A DNA stretch of 64,000 bases, from the NCBI RefSeq assembly GCF_021603645.1, contig NZ_BQHJ01000017.1:1-64000 (forward strand), read 5' to 3'. Of the stretch, positions 47,637 to 57,003 are shown one piece after another. The number at the start of each line of letters is the position of its first letter. The stretch's first letter is position 1. Made by a program: the position numbers and the translations under genes. Source of the DNA: Pseudomonas pseudonitroreducens (GTDB lineage Bacteria; Pseudomonadota; Gammaproteobacteria; Pseudomonadales; Pseudomonadaceae). The notes under the pieces were generated by a model. It searched no databases and was not told where the DNA came from. It worked only from the letters and a program-made list of their open reading frames with translations.

Positions 47637-48512
47637 CTAGCCCTGCTCGTACAGCTTGACGATCGCCGAGAAGTCCAGCTGGCCGTTGCCCTGGTTGCTG
47701 AAGGTCTGGAACAGCTGCTGGGCCAGTGCGCCGAGCAGTACTGGCTGGCGCACCTGGCGGGCGGCCTCGCTGGCCAGCCCCAGGTCCTTGAGCATCAGGT
47801 CGGTGCCGAAACCGCCGCTGTAACCGCGCGCTGCCGGAGCGCCGGTGAGCGGATTGTTCACTTCCGAACTCCAGCAGCGGCCGCTGGAGGTATTGATGAT
47901 GCCGGCCAGCACCTCTGCGTCCATGCCCAGCTTCACGCCCAGCGACATGGCTTCCGCTACGCCGATCATGGAGATGCCCAGCAGCAGGTTGTTCGCCACC
48001 TTGGCCACCTGGCCGTTGCCGGCGCCGCCGCAGTGCACGAGGTTCTTGCCCATGGCTGCCAGTACCGGGCGGGCGCGCTCGAAATCGGCCGGCTCGCCGC
48101 CAACCATGAAGGTCAGGGTGCCCGCTGCCGCGCCGGCCGTGCCGCCGGAAACCGGCGCATCCAGCATCGGATTGCCGTGGGCGATGGCGACGGCGGAGAC
48201 CTCGCGAGCGTTCAGCGGGTCGATAGTGGAGGAGTCGATCAGCAGTACACCGGGCTGCACATTGGCCAGCAGGCCGTTGTCGCCGAGGAACACCTGCTTC
48301 ACGTGCGCTGCGGCGGGCAACATGGTGATGATGACTTCGACGTCGTCGCGCGCCACCTCGGCGGGGGATGCCAGAGCGCGGGCGCCGAGGGCGACCGCCG
48401 CCTCCACGGCCTTGGCGGAAAGATCGAAGACGCTCAGGTCGAAGCCAGCCTTGAGCAGATTGGCGGCCATGGGGCCGCCCATGTTGCCGAGTCCGATGAA
48501 GCCGATGCGCAT
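47637..48512 (-). CDS. mmsB: 3-hydroxyisobutyrate dehydrogenase
   Basis: The 291-residue protein starts at ATG 48512 (GAGGAAATCCCC upstream). It has the NAD-binding GLGNMGGPMAANL motif, the substrate loop DAPVSGGTAGAAAGTL and catalytic Lys in GNGQVAKVANNLLLG. It oxidises 3-hydroxyisobutyrate to methylmalonate semialdehyde in valine degradation. The next enzyme, MmsA, is encoded 148 bases upstream on the same strand. Confidence 0.95.
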   Translation of the reverse strand: MRIGFIGLGNMGGPMAANLLKAGFDLSVFDLSAKAVEAAVALGARALASPAEVARDDVEVIITMLPAAAHVKQVFLGDNGLLANVQPGVLLIDSSTIDPLNAREVSAVAIAHGNPMLDAPVSGGTAGAAAGTLTFMVGGEPADFERARPVLAAMGKNLVHCGGAGNGQVAKVANNLLLGISMIGVAEAMSLGVKLGMDAEVLAGIINTSSGRCWSSEVNNPLTGAPAARGYSGGFGTDLMLKDLGLASEAARQVRQPVLLGALAQQLFQTFSNQGNGQLDFSAIVKLYEQG

Positions 48513-48659
48513 GGGGATTTCCTCTTCTTCTTGTGCGGGAGCGCCCAGTCGAGCGGGCGCCAAAAGGGTGCCCGCCCGCGTGGTGCCTGGTCCGGCCAGC
48601 ATCCTTGCTGAAATCCGGGGCGGCTCGGGGCAGGCGGGCGGGCAGGCGTTTCTAAGGGA

Positions 48660-50168
48660 TCACTTGAGGTTGATGGTGGTGTTCACTGCACCGCCAACCT
48701 CGTTCTCGTCGAACCAGCGCTCGGTGACGGTCTTGGTCTGGGTGTAGAACTGCACCACCTGCTTGCCGTACGGGCCGAGGTCGCCGAGCTTGGAGCCGCG
48801 CGAGCCGGTGAAGGAGAACAGCGGTACCGGTACCGGGATCGGCACGTTGATGCCCACCTGGCCGACGTCGATTTCCTCCTTGAAGTGCCGCGCGGCAGCA
48901 CCGGAACGAGTGAACAGCGCGGTACCGTTGCCGTTAGGGTTGGCGTTGATCAGCTCGATGGCCTCGTCGAAGGTCTTCACCGACACCACGCAGAGCACCG
49001 GGCCGAAGATTTCCTCGCGGTAGATGCTCATCTGCGGGGTGACACCGGAAAACACGGTCGGGCCGACGAAGTTGCCCTTGGCGTAGCCGGCCACCTGCGG
49101 GTTGCGGCCGTCCAGCTCCAGCTTGGCGCCTTCCTGGGTGCCGCGCTCGATCAGGCCGCTGACGCGGTCCAGCGCCGCGCAGGACACCAGCGGGCCGACG
49201 TCGGTGTTGGCCTCGGTGCCGCCGCTGACCTTGAGGGTCTGCGCCTTGGCTACCAGGTCCGGAATCCACTCGTTGGCTTCACCCACCAGGATTGCCACCG
49301 ACACCGCCATGCAGCGCTGCCCGGCGGCGCCGAACGCTGCACCGGCAATGGCGTTGAGGGTCTGCTCCTTGTTGGCGTCGGGCAGCACCACGGCGTGGTT
49401 CTTCGCCCCCATCATGCACTGCACGCGCTTGCCGGCCAGCGAGGCGCGGTTGTAGACGTGGGTACCGACGCGAGTCGAGCCGACGAAGGAAACGGCCTTG
49501 ATGTCCGGGTGGTCGCAGATGGCGTTCACCACGTCCGGGCCGCCGTGGATCACGTTGAGCACGCCGGGCGGTACGCCGGCCTCATGGGCCAGCTCGACCA
49601 GGCGCATGGTCACCATTGGGTCTTGTTCGGAGGGCTTGAGGACGAAGGTGTTGCCGGTGGCGATGGCCATCGGGAACATCCACAGCGGAATCATCGCCGG
49701 GAAGTTGAAGGGCGTGATGCCGGCGCACACGCCGATGGGCTGCAGGATGGTGAAGGTATCCACGCCGCCGGCCACGTTGTTGGCCAGCTCGCCCAGTTGC
49801 AGGTTGCCGATCCCCGCTGCGTGCTCGACCACTTCCAGGCCGCGGAACACGTCGCCCTCGGCGTCGGGCAGGGTCTTGCCCTGTTCGGCGGTGAGGATCG
49901 CCGCGAGTTCCTTCATGTTCTCGCGAATCAGTTGCTGGTACTTGAGGAAGATGCGCGCGCGGGCGCCGATGGGCGTCTTCTTCCAGGTCTTGAACGCGGC
50001 CTTGGCGCTGGCCACCGCGCGCTCGACTTCCTCGGGCGTGGCGAAGGGCACGCGGGCGAGGACTTCCTGGGTGGCGGGGTTGATCACCTCGCGCCATTCG
50101 GAGGTGGTGGACTCGACGGGCTTGCCGTCGAGGAAGAGTTTGACGGTCGGGACGGCAGTTGCGGTCAT
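48660..50168 (-). CDS. mmsA: Methylmalonate-semialdehyde dehydrogenase (CoA-acylating)
   Basis: The 502-residue aldehyde dehydrogenase shows the CoA-acylating form ([36 protein letters not shown], catalytic Cys in GAAGQRCMA). It converts methylmalonate or malonate semialdehyde to propionyl- or acetyl-CoA. GGGAGAACCCCG precedes ATG 50168. Together with mmsB it completes distal valine catabolism. Confidence 0.96.
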   Translation of the reverse strand: MTATAVPTVKLFLDGKPVESTTSEWREVINPATQEVLARVPFATPEEVERAVASAKAAFKTWKKTPIGARARIFLKYQQLIRENMKELAAILTAEQGKTLPDAEGDVFRGLEVVEHAAGIGNLQLGELANNVAGGVDTFTILQPIGVCAGITPFNFPAMIPLWMFPMAIATGNTFVLKPSEQDPMVTMRLVELAHEAGVPPGVLNVIHGGPDVVNAICDHPDIKAVSFVGSTRVGTHVYNRASLAGKRVQCMMGAKNHAVVLPDANKEQTLNAIAGAAFGAAGQRCMAVSVAILVGEANEWIPDLVAKAQTLKVSGGTEANTDVGPLVSCAALDRVSGLIERGTQEGAKLELDGRNPQVAGYAKGNFVGPTVFSGVTPQMSIYREEIFGPVLCVVSVKTFDEAIELINANPNGNGTALFTRSGAAARHFKEEIDVGQVGINVPIPVPVPLFSFTGSRGSKLGDLGPYGKQVVQFYTQTKTVTERWFDENEVGGAVNTTINLK

Positions 50169-50301
50169 CGGGGTTCTCCCAGCCTGAAGGCCTTGTTCTT
50201 GTGTGGTTCGATCCTAGCAGTGCATTTTTGATGTGCTCAATGAGGTGATGTGCAAGTATGGTCTGCATTTTTGCAGATAGAGAGCGCACACAGGAGCGCG
50301 C

Positions 50302-51198
50302 ATGGACTGGGACAACCTGCGGTTTTTCCTCGAGCTATCCCGTGCTGGCAAGCTCACCGTCGCCGCGCGGCGCCTGGGCGTGGACCACACCACGGTTGCC
50401 CGCCGCCTGCAGGCGCTGGAAAAAAGCATCGGCGCACAATTGCTGGTGCGTGAGCCTGCCGGCTATCGGTTGACCGAGGCGGGTCACGGCCTGTTGCCCC
50501 AGGCCGAAGCGATGGAAAGTGCGTGCAAGGTGATCGAGAAGCGCCTTGCCGGGGCCGAGGACAATCTCTCCGGCAAGGTGCGTATCGGCGCCACCGAGGG
50601 CTATGGCTCGACATTGCTGACCTCGCAGCTGGTGGAGCTGAACCAGCGTCACCCGCACCTCGGCCTCGACATCCTGGCGGTGCCGCGCGCGCTGCAGCTG
50701 TCGCGCCACGAGGCAGACATCGTCATCACCCTGGAGCGCCCCGGACGAGGGCCCTACATCATTACCCGGCTCACCGATTACGTGCTGCGTCTCTATGCCT
50801 CGAAGGATTATCTGGCCGAACGCGGGCCGATCCGCAATCGCGACGACCTGCGCGAACATGCCCTGGTCGGCTACGTCGATGACCTGCTGTACAGCAAGGA
50901 GCTGCAGTATCTCGACGAGATCGGCCGGCCGCTGCACATGGCGCTGCGCTGTACCAGCATCCTCGCCCAGCAGCGCGCGGTGGCGGAGGGGGCCGGGTTG
51001 GCGATCCTGCCGGCGTTCGCGGCAAGCGAAGACCCCTCGTTGCAGCCGGTGCTGGCCGGGGAAATCGAGTTCGTGCGCACCTTCTGGATGCTGATGCCGG
51101 CCGAACTCAAGGACATCGCACGGATGCGCACGACCTGGGATTTCCTCCGGGAAAAGGCCGAGGGCAGCCAGGACAGATTGATGGGCCGCGCCGTGTAA
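50302..51198 (+). CDS. LysR-family regulator divergent from mmsAB
   Basis: The 298-residue protein has an N-terminal winged helix (NLRFFLELSRAGKLTVAARR, LGVDHTTVARRLQALEKS) and a LysR effector domain. CAGGAGCGCGC precedes ATG 50302. It is divergent from mmsA with 133 bases between, so it probably regulates the operon. In P. aeruginosa the corresponding regulator, MmsR, is of the AraC type, so the control differs here. Confidence 0.88.
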   Translation: MDWDNLRFFLELSRAGKLTVAARRLGVDHTTVARRLQALEKSIGAQLLVREPAGYRLTEAGHGLLPQAEAMESACKVIEKRLAGAEDNLSGKVRIGATEGYGSTLLTSQLVELNQRHPHLGLDILAVPRALQLSRHEADIVITLERPGRGPYIITRLTDYVLRLYASKDYLAERGPIRNRDDLREHALVGYVDDLLYSKELQYLDEIGRPLHMALRCTSILAQQRAVAEGAGLAILPAFAASEDPSLQPVLAGEIEFVRTFWMLMPAELKDIARMRTTWDFLREKAEGSQDRLMGRAV

Positions 51199-51270
51199 GC
51201 GCTGGCAGGCAGTATCAACAGTGACAGGGGCTCGCCGGGACAGCGCGGGCACGTTTCAGGAGAGGGAAGA

Positions 51271-51711
51271 ATGGCCGTCATCATTCCGCTGTCGGCGGAG
51301 TTGCAACAACAACTGGAAGACCTGCAGCAGCAGGCGCTGGCGCTGCTTCGACTGGCGCCAGAGCTGCCACCCCATGAGGTGGTCGCGGTGATCACCGAGT
51401 ACGTGCGCGATGCCAAGGCGCAGCGGCGCGACGTGGACGACGACGCGGTGTTCGCCCTGGGTGCCCTGCTGGGCCGACAGTTCGTGCTCGGGTTGGGGTG
51501 GCACTGGGGCGACGTCACCTGGGATGACGATCCCGACACCGCGGCCATCGGCGTACTCAACCCGGATGATTCGCTGTTCAACAACCCGATCGGCTGGGTG
51601 AGCCAGGCGCTGGCCAGCGAGGGCGGCGTGGCGTTCATGCTCAGCTACAACATGATCCAGGCCAATCAGACTCCGGTCTTCGAGCCGGGAAGCGCGACCG
51701 GGCTGTACTGA
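51271..51711 (+). CDS. Hypothetical protein
   Basis: The 146-residue protein (MAVIIPLSAELQQQLEDLQQ...) has a glutamine-rich helix followed by an alpha/beta domain (FALGALLGRQFVLGLGWHWG, VLNPDDSLFNNPIGWVSQAL). GGAGAGGGAAG precedes ATG 51271. A strong terminator follows. Family not recognised; cytoplasmic by composition. Confidence 0.6.
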   Translation: MAVIIPLSAELQQQLEDLQQQALALLRLAPELPPHEVVAVITEYVRDAKAQRRDVDDDAVFALGALLGRQFVLGLGWHWGDVTWDDDPDTAAIGVLNPDDSLFNNPIGWVSQALASEGGVAFMLSYNMIQANQTPVFEPGSATGLY

Positions 51712-51715
51712 AAAT

Positions 51716-51751
51716 GCCGCAAGGGGCTGGCCATGGCCGGCCCCTTGCGGC
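51716..51751 (+). terminator. Long intrinsic terminator
   Basis: GCCGCAAGGGGC and GCCCCTTGCGGC form a 12-bp stem with a self-complementary inner part. It separates the plus-strand gene from the end of the paa cluster. Confidence 0.7.
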
Positions 51752-51805
51752 TGCTGGTTGCTGCGGAACGGCGCAAAGCTTCCGTGCGCCGCCATGCTCA
51801 GCGCG

Positions 51806-53857
51806 TCACGCGCGCTTGAGCACCAGGGTGAGGATGTCGTAGCTGGCCACCAGCTCACCGAGCTGGTTGGTCACTTCCACGTCCCAGGCCACCACGCCCT
51901 GTGGCTCGCCCTTGGGGCTCTTCTTGCCCTGGTCGATCTTGCGCTTGCAGGTCAGGCGCGCCTGGATGGTGTCGCCGATGCCCACCGGATTGATGAAGCG
52001 CAGGGTGTCCAGGCCGTAGTTGGCCAGCACCGGGCCGACGCCCGGGGAGACGAACAGACCGGCAGCCGCCGAGAGCACGAAGTAGCCGTGGGCGATGCGC
52101 TTGCCGAACTGCGAGTCCTTGGCCGCCAGCTCGTCGAAGTGCATGTAGAAGTGGTCGCCCGACAGGCAGCCGAAGTTGACCAGGTCGGCCTCGGTGACGG
52201 TGCGGCGGTGGGTCAGCAGCGATTCGCCGATCTTCAGCTCGTCGAAGTAGCGGCGGAACGGGTGCACCTCGGTCTCGTAGACCTTGGCGCCGCGCACGTA
52301 CTCGCCGGTAACGGCCATCAGCATGCTCGGCGAGCCCTGTACGGCGGTGCGCTGCAGGTAGTGCTTCACCGCGCGCACGCCGCCCAGTTCTTCACCACCA
52401 CCGGCGCGACCCGGGCCGCCGTGCTTGAGCACCGGCAGCGGCGAACCGTGGCCGGTGGATTCGGCGGCGGACTCGCGGTCGAGGATGTGCAGGCGGCCGT
52501 GCAGGGCGCCCATCACCGGGACGACTGTCGCGGCGACCTGCGGATCACGGGTGATCAGGCTCGCCACCAGGCTACCCTTGCCGCGCGCGGCCAGGGTGAC
52601 GGCTTCGTCGACGTCGTCGTAGGCCATCAGGGTGGTCACCGGGCCGAACGCCTCGATGTCGTGGGCGCCGCCTTCGGCGTGCGGGTCGCGGCTGCGCAGC
52701 AGGGTCGGAGCGAAGAACGCGCCTTCGCTGACGCCATCGCCACGCGGGGTGAAGCCATCTTTGGCACCGAAGAGCAGTTCGCTGGATTTCAGCAGGGCTT
52801 CCACGCGCTCGGCGACGTCGGCCTGCTGCGCGTGGGAGGCCAGGGCGCCCATCTTCACGCCTTCCACTGAGGGATCGCCAACCACGACCTTGGCCAGGCG
52901 CTCGCGCAGGCGTTCGGCCACGGCATCGATGTGTTTGGCGGGCACGATGGCGCGGCGGATGGCGGTGCATTTCTGCCCGGCCTTGACGGTCATCTCTCGG
53001 GCCACTTCCTTGACGAAGAGGTCGAATTCCTCGTCGTCGGGGGTGACGTCCGGAGCGAGGATGGCGCAGTTCAGCGAGTCGGCCTCGGCGTTGAACGGCA
53101 CCGAGTTGCGGATCAGGATCGGATTGACGCGCAGCTTGGCGGCGGTGTCGGCGGAGCCGGTGAAGGTGACGATGTCCTGGCCTTGCAGACGGTCCAGCAG
53201 GTCGCCGGTGCCGCCGATGATCAGTTGCAGGCTGCCGGCCGGGAGCAGGCCGGATTCATGCATCACACGCACGGCGGCTTCGGTGATGTAGCTGGTGGCG
53301 GTGGCCGGTTTGACGATGCAGGGCATGCCGGCGAGGAAACTCGGCGCGAACTTCTCCAGCATCCCCCAGATGGGGAAGTTGAAGGCGTTGATGTGCACCG
53401 CGATGCCGCCGCGCGGCACCAGGATGTGGCTGCCGGCGAACTTGCCGGTCTTGCCCAGCGGCATGGCCGGGCCTTCGTGGACCACGTTGCCCGAGGGCAG
53501 CTCGCGGCCGCCGACGCCGGCGTAGGCGAACAGGGTGCCGGCGCCGCCTTCGATGTCGATCCAGCTGTCGGCGCGGGTGGCGCCGCTGTGGCGGGAAATC
53601 TCGTAGAGCTGTTCCTTGCGCTCGGTCAGGTACAGCGCCAGGGCTTTCAGGCGCTGGGCGCGCTGCTGGAAGTCCATGGACATCAGTTCTTTCAGGCCTT
53701 GCTCACGGGCGTGGGCGACGGCTTCGGCGAAGTCCAGCGTCTCTTCGTGGGTGCGCGCCACGGTCTGGCCATTGAGCGCGCTACGCAGCGCCTGGGCGCC
53801 GTGCTGGCCGACCCAGCGGCCGCCGATGAAACTTTGCAGGATAGGCTCTTGGGCCAT
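51806..53857 (-). CDS. paaZ: Oxepin-CoA hydrolase / 3-oxo-5,6-dehydrosuberyl-CoA semialdehyde dehydrogenase
   Basis: The 683-residue bifunctional enzyme has an aldehyde dehydrogenase domain (residues about 1-520, catalytic Cys in KAGQKCTAIRRA) and a MaoC-type hydratase domain (about 540-683, DLVNFGCLSGDHFYMHFDEL). It opens the oxepin ring and oxidises the resulting aldehyde in aerobic phenylacetate breakdown. Start at ATG 53857 follows GAGGACAACAACC. It is the most distal paa gene here. Confidence 0.94.
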   Translation of the reverse strand: MAQEPILQSFIGGRWVGQHGAQALRSALNGQTVARTHEETLDFAEAVAHAREQGLKELMSMDFQQRAQRLKALALYLTERKEQLYEISRHSGATRADSWIDIEGGAGTLFAYAGVGGRELPSGNVVHEGPAMPLGKTGKFAGSHILVPRGGIAVHINAFNFPIWGMLEKFAPSFLAGMPCIVKPATATSYITEAAVRVMHESGLLPAGSLQLIIGGTGDLLDRLQGQDIVTFTGSADTAAKLRVNPILIRNSVPFNAEADSLNCAILAPDVTPDDEEFDLFVKEVAREMTVKAGQKCTAIRRAIVPAKHIDAVAERLRERLAKVVVGDPSVEGVKMGALASHAQQADVAERVEALLKSSELLFGAKDGFTPRGDGVSEGAFFAPTLLRSRDPHAEGGAHDIEAFGPVTTLMAYDDVDEAVTLAARGKGSLVASLITRDPQVAATVVPVMGALHGRLHILDRESAAESTGHGSPLPVLKHGGPGRAGGGEELGGVRAVKHYLQRTAVQGSPSMLMAVTGEYVRGAKVYETEVHPFRRYFDELKIGESLLTHRRTVTEADLVNFGCLSGDHFYMHFDELAAKDSQFGKRIAHGYFVLSAAAGLFVSPGVGPVLANYGLDTLRFINPVGIGDTIQARLTCKRKIDQGKKSPKGEPQGVVAWDVEVTNQLGELVASYDILTLVLKRA

Positions 53858-54034
53858 GGTTGTTGTCCTCCGGATCGCTACGCAAGGGGGCCGGCTGCTG
53901 CCGGTGACCGCCGCGCCGGGTGGGCGTCGGCGGCGCATTCTTCATTGGCGGGACGATGCCGCCGGATTAGGGGCGCCAGGGGCCTTGTGGGCCGCTGGCG
54001 GTGAAACGTGAACGACTCTTCGTGGGGCGTGGCC

Positions 54035-54153
54035 GATCGCGGACGGAGTCCGCTCCTACGGGGGGATCGGCCTTGGGTAGGAGCGGACTCCGTCCGCGAT
54101 CGATTTCGCCGCCACGCTGGCGTCGATCGGTTCGCGAGCAAGCTCGCTCCTAC
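54035..54153. repeat. REP-type repeats between paaE and paaZ
   Basis: A perfect 25-base inverted pair (54035-54059 and 54077-54101, starting GATCGCGGACGGAG) is followed by a third REP unit (54129-54153). This intergenic cluster may stabilise or attenuate the paa transcript. Confidence 0.75.
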
Positions 54154-54164
54154 AAAGAGCTGGA

Positions 54165-55241
54165 TCAGAGCTGGTCGAAATCGAGGACCACCTTGTCGCT
54201 GAGCGGATACGCCTGGCAGCTCAGCACGTAGCCCGCCGCCACCTCGTAGTCCTCCAGCGCGAAGTTGCTGTCCATTTCCACCTCGCCGGACACCACCTTG
54301 CACTTGCAGGTCGAGCACACGCCGGCCTTGCACGAGTACGGCAGTTCGGCGCCCTGGGCGTTGCCGGCGTCGAGCACGCTGACGCTGTTGCGGGCCAGCT
54401 CGAAGGACAGCTCGCGGCCGTCGCTGATCACGGTGATCTGGCTCTTGGCGCTGTCGACAGCAGCGGCAGCCTGGCGCGCTTCGCGCTTGCTCTCGCTGCC
54501 GGCGGCGGCGAACAGCTCGAAATGGATGCGCTCGGCCGGCATGCCGTTGCCCTTGAGCTGGTCGCGCACCGTCTCGGTCATCGCCTGCGGGCCGCAGATG
54601 AAGGCGGCGTCCAGGCTCTTCACGTCGAGCCAGCGGCTGAACAGCTGGCCGCACTTGTCAGCGTCGATACGGCCGTTGTAGAGGTCGACGTCCTGCTGCT
54701 CGCGGCTGAACACGAAGATCAGGTTGAGGCGTTGCAGGTAGCGGTTCTTCAGGTCTTCGAGCTGCTCACGGAACATCGCGGCGTTGCTGGAGCGGTTGCC
54801 GTAGAGCAGGGTGACGCGGCTGTGCGGCTCGGTTTCCAGGGTCGTCTTGACGATCGACAGGATCGGCGTGATGCCGCTGCCGGCGGCGACCGCCAGGTAG
54901 TTGCCATGGCGCGCAGGGTCCAGTTCGACATTGAAGTGGCCAGCTGGCGGCATGACCTCCAGGCTGGCGCCGACCTTCAGCGCCTCATTGGCGTAGGCGG
55001 AGAAGCGCCCGCCCGGTACGCGCTTGATCGCCACGCGCAGCTCGCCGTCATTCACGCCGCTGCAGATCGAGTAGGAGCGGCGCACTTCCTCGCCGTCGAG
55101 CTGGGTGCGCATGACCAGGTGCTGGCCGTGCTGGAAGCGGAAGCTGTCGGCCAGCTCCGCCGGGACGTCGAAGGCGATGGACACGGCATCGCGGGTTTCG
55201 GCGCGCACTTCCTTGATTGTAAGGCTGTGGAATTTGCTCAT
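54165..55241 (-). CDS. paaE: Phenylacetyl-CoA epoxidase reductase
   Basis: The 358-residue protein joins an FAD/NAD(P)H ferredoxin-reductase module (RRSYSICSG about 54-62; GSGITPILSI 121-130; CGPQAM 216-221) to a plant-type [2Fe-2S] domain with ligands C304, C309, C312 and C342. It passes electrons to the PaaABC(D) oxygenase. CAGGAGAACAACA precedes ATG 55241. Confidence 0.95.
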   Translation of the reverse strand: MSKFHSLTIKEVRAETRDAVSIAFDVPAELADSFRFQHGQHLVMRTQLDGEEVRRSYSICSGVNDGELRVAIKRVPGGRFSAYANEALKVGASLEVMPPAGHFNVELDPARHGNYLAVAAGSGITPILSIVKTTLETEPHSRVTLLYGNRSSNAAMFREQLEDLKNRYLQRLNLIFVFSREQQDVDLYNGRIDADKCGQLFSRWLDVKSLDAAFICGPQAMTETVRDQLKGNGMPAERIHFELFAAAGSESKREARQAAAAVDSAKSQITVISDGRELSFELARNSVSVLDAGNAQGAELPYSCKAGVCSTCKCKVVSGEVEMDSNFALEDYEVAAGYVLSCQAYPLSDKVVLDFDQL

Positions 55242-55408
55242 TGTTGTTCTCCTGCGGTTCTACCGCACGGAGGGCGAATACAAACGTCGCGAGCGAAGGT
55301 CGGACGAGGCGGAAGCGGCTTCGGAAGCGCAGTTCACATTGGTGAGTGAGCATTTCGAAGTCGTCTCCAGCGACGCATGGCCGAGCGCAGCAGTTTGTCT
55401 TCGTCCTC

Positions 55409-55942
55409 CTAGATGCACTTGAAGTAATCGAACGGTTCGCGGCAGTCGATGCAGCGGTACAGCGCCTTGCAGGCGGTGGAGCCGAACTGGCTGAGCTGCT
55501 CGGTGTGCAGGCTGCCGCACTGCGGGCAGCGCACTTCCGGGGTCTCGCCAAGCAGGCTGCGCTTGCTGGTGCTGCCGGCCGGCGGGGCGATGCCGTAGTC
55601 GCGCAGCGCCTGGCGGCCGCTGTCGCTGATCCAGTCGGTGGTCCAGGCCGGGCTCAGCCGGCGCTCCAGTTGCGGCGCAGCGAAGCCGGCGTGCTCCAGG
55701 GCGTGCTGGATGTCCTGCTCGATGACTTCGGTGGCCGGGCAGCCGGAGTAGGTGGGGGTGACCACCACGTGCAGGTGCCCGTCCTGCCAGTCGAGCCCGC
55801 GCACGATGCCCAGCTCGACCACGCTGACCACCGGCACCTCCGGGTCCATTACCGCGCCGAGCACGTTCCAGGCACGGCTGAGGTCATCAGCCGTGCCGGC
55901 GCGCGCGCCGCGATCGCTGGTAATCAGCTCACCAGGTTGCAT
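55409..55942 (-). CDS. paaD: Phenylacetyl-CoA epoxidase assembly protein
   Basis: The 177-residue protein has a DUF59 (MIP18-like) domain (DPEVPVVSVVELGIVRGLDW, PTYSGCPATEVIEQDI) and a C-terminal four-cysteine metal site (CPQCGS ... CIDCREPFDYFKC). PaaD helps assemble the iron centre of the epoxidase. It overlaps paaC by 14 bases, so start ATG 55942 is coupled. Confidence 0.93.
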   Translation of the reverse strand: MQPGELITSDRGARAGTADDLSRAWNVLGAVMDPEVPVVSVVELGIVRGLDWQDGHLHVVVTPTYSGCPATEVIEQDIQHALEHAGFAAPQLERRLSPAWTTDWISDSGRQALRDYGIAPPAGSTSKRSLLGETPEVRCPQCGSLHTEQLSQFGSTACKALYRCIDCREPFDYFKCI

Positions 55943-56690
55943 CGGGGTAGGCCCGCTGGAGGAACTGCATCTCGGCCAGGAGAATGCCCAGGTGCTCGGT
56001 GTGCAGGCCACGGCGGCCGCTGAGGTAGAAGTTCACCGCAGGCTCCGGCAGCGGCAGGGTCGCGACGGCGAAGATGTCGACAACCTTGGCTTTCCACGCG
56101 GCGGCCAGCTCTTGCGGGTTCGGCGCGACACCTTCGGCGGACAGGCGTTGTTCCACTTCGTCGGCGTTGCACAGCTCGACGGTGAAACGCCACACCTGCG
56201 GGATCGCCGCGAGCATGCGCGCATGGCTCTCGTCGGTACCGTCACCCAGACGCTGCATCCACTCGGAGGAGCGGCGCAGGTGGTAGGTGACTTCCTTCAG
56301 GCCCTTGGCGGCGATGGCGGCGATGCGCTCGTCGCTGGAGCTGCTCAGGGCGTGCAGCACATGGAAGTGCCAGGCGTCATAGAGGAACTGCTTGGCGATG
56401 GTCACGGCGAAATCGCCGTTGGGCTGCTCGACCAGCAGGAGGTTGCGGAAGGCGCGCTCGTCGCGGCGGAACGCCAGGTGGTCGGCGTCGCGGCCGTCGT
56501 CCAGCAGTTCTACGGCGTACTCGTACCAGTTGCGCGCCTGGCCCACCAGGTCGAGGCCGACGTTCATCAGCGCCAGCTCTTCTTCCAGGGCCGGGGCGTG
56601 GCCGCACCATTCGCACAGGCGCTGGCCCTGGATCAGGGCGCTGTCGGCGAGGCGCAGCAGGTATTCGATCTTGTCAGAGTTCGGGTTCAT
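55929..56690 (-). CDS. paaC: Phenylacetyl-CoA epoxidase, structural subunit
   Basis: The 253-residue protein is helical, with the ferritin-like fold of the catalytic subunit but without a full di-iron ligand set (LALMNVGLDLVGQARNWYEY, FLYDAWHFHVLHALSSSSDE). PaaC pairs with PaaA and keeps it active. Start ATG 56690 lies just after paaB. Confidence 0.93.
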   Translation of the reverse strand: MNPNSDKIEYLLRLADSALIQGQRLCEWCGHAPALEEELALMNVGLDLVGQARNWYEYAVELLDDGRDADHLAFRRDERAFRNLLLVEQPNGDFAVTIAKQFLYDAWHFHVLHALSSSSDERIAAIAAKGLKEVTYHLRRSSEWMQRLGDGTDESHARMLAAIPQVWRFTVELCNADEVEQRLSAEGVAPNPQELAAAWKAKVVDIFAVATLPLPEPAVNFYLSGRRGLHTEHLGILLAEMQFLQRAYPDATW

Positions 56691-56701
56691 CGCACGCGAT
56701 C

Positions 56702-56983
56702 TCACATGTGGCCGACTTCGGGCGGCAGCTCGTAGAAGCTGGCGTGGCGGTAGACCTTGTCCTGCGCCGGGTCGAACAGCGGGTCCTTCTCGTCGGGGGA
56801 GGAGGCGGTGATCAGCGCGGAGGGCACGACCCACAGGCTTACGCCTTCGTTGCGGCGGGTGTACAGCTCGCGGGCGTTCTCGATGGCCATGGCGGCGTCG
56901 GCGGCATGGACGCTGCCGACATGCTTGTGGTTCAGGCCGTGCTTGCTACGGACGAACACTTCAAAAAGGGTCCATTCGGACAT
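56702..56983 (-). CDS. paaB: Phenylacetyl-CoA epoxidase, small subunit
   Basis: The 93-residue protein begins MSEWTLFEVFVRSKHGLNHKHVGS and has the PaaB-type beta fold (NARELYTRRNEGVSLWVVPS). It bridges PaaAC heterodimers in the epoxidase. It starts at ATG 56983, 20 bases after paaA. Confidence 0.94.
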   Translation of the reverse strand: MSEWTLFEVFVRSKHGLNHKHVGSVHAADAAMAIENARELYTRRNEGVSLWVVPSALITASSPDEKDPLFDPAQDKVYRHASFYELPPEVGHM

Positions 56984-57003
56984 GGCTTCTGTCTCCTCGC
57001 GAC

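Noticed and set aside
48885-50231. 448-residue plus-strand frame opposite mmsA
   Set aside because: A codon-bias shadow of mmsA, with histidine- and glycine-rich composition typical of antisense reading.
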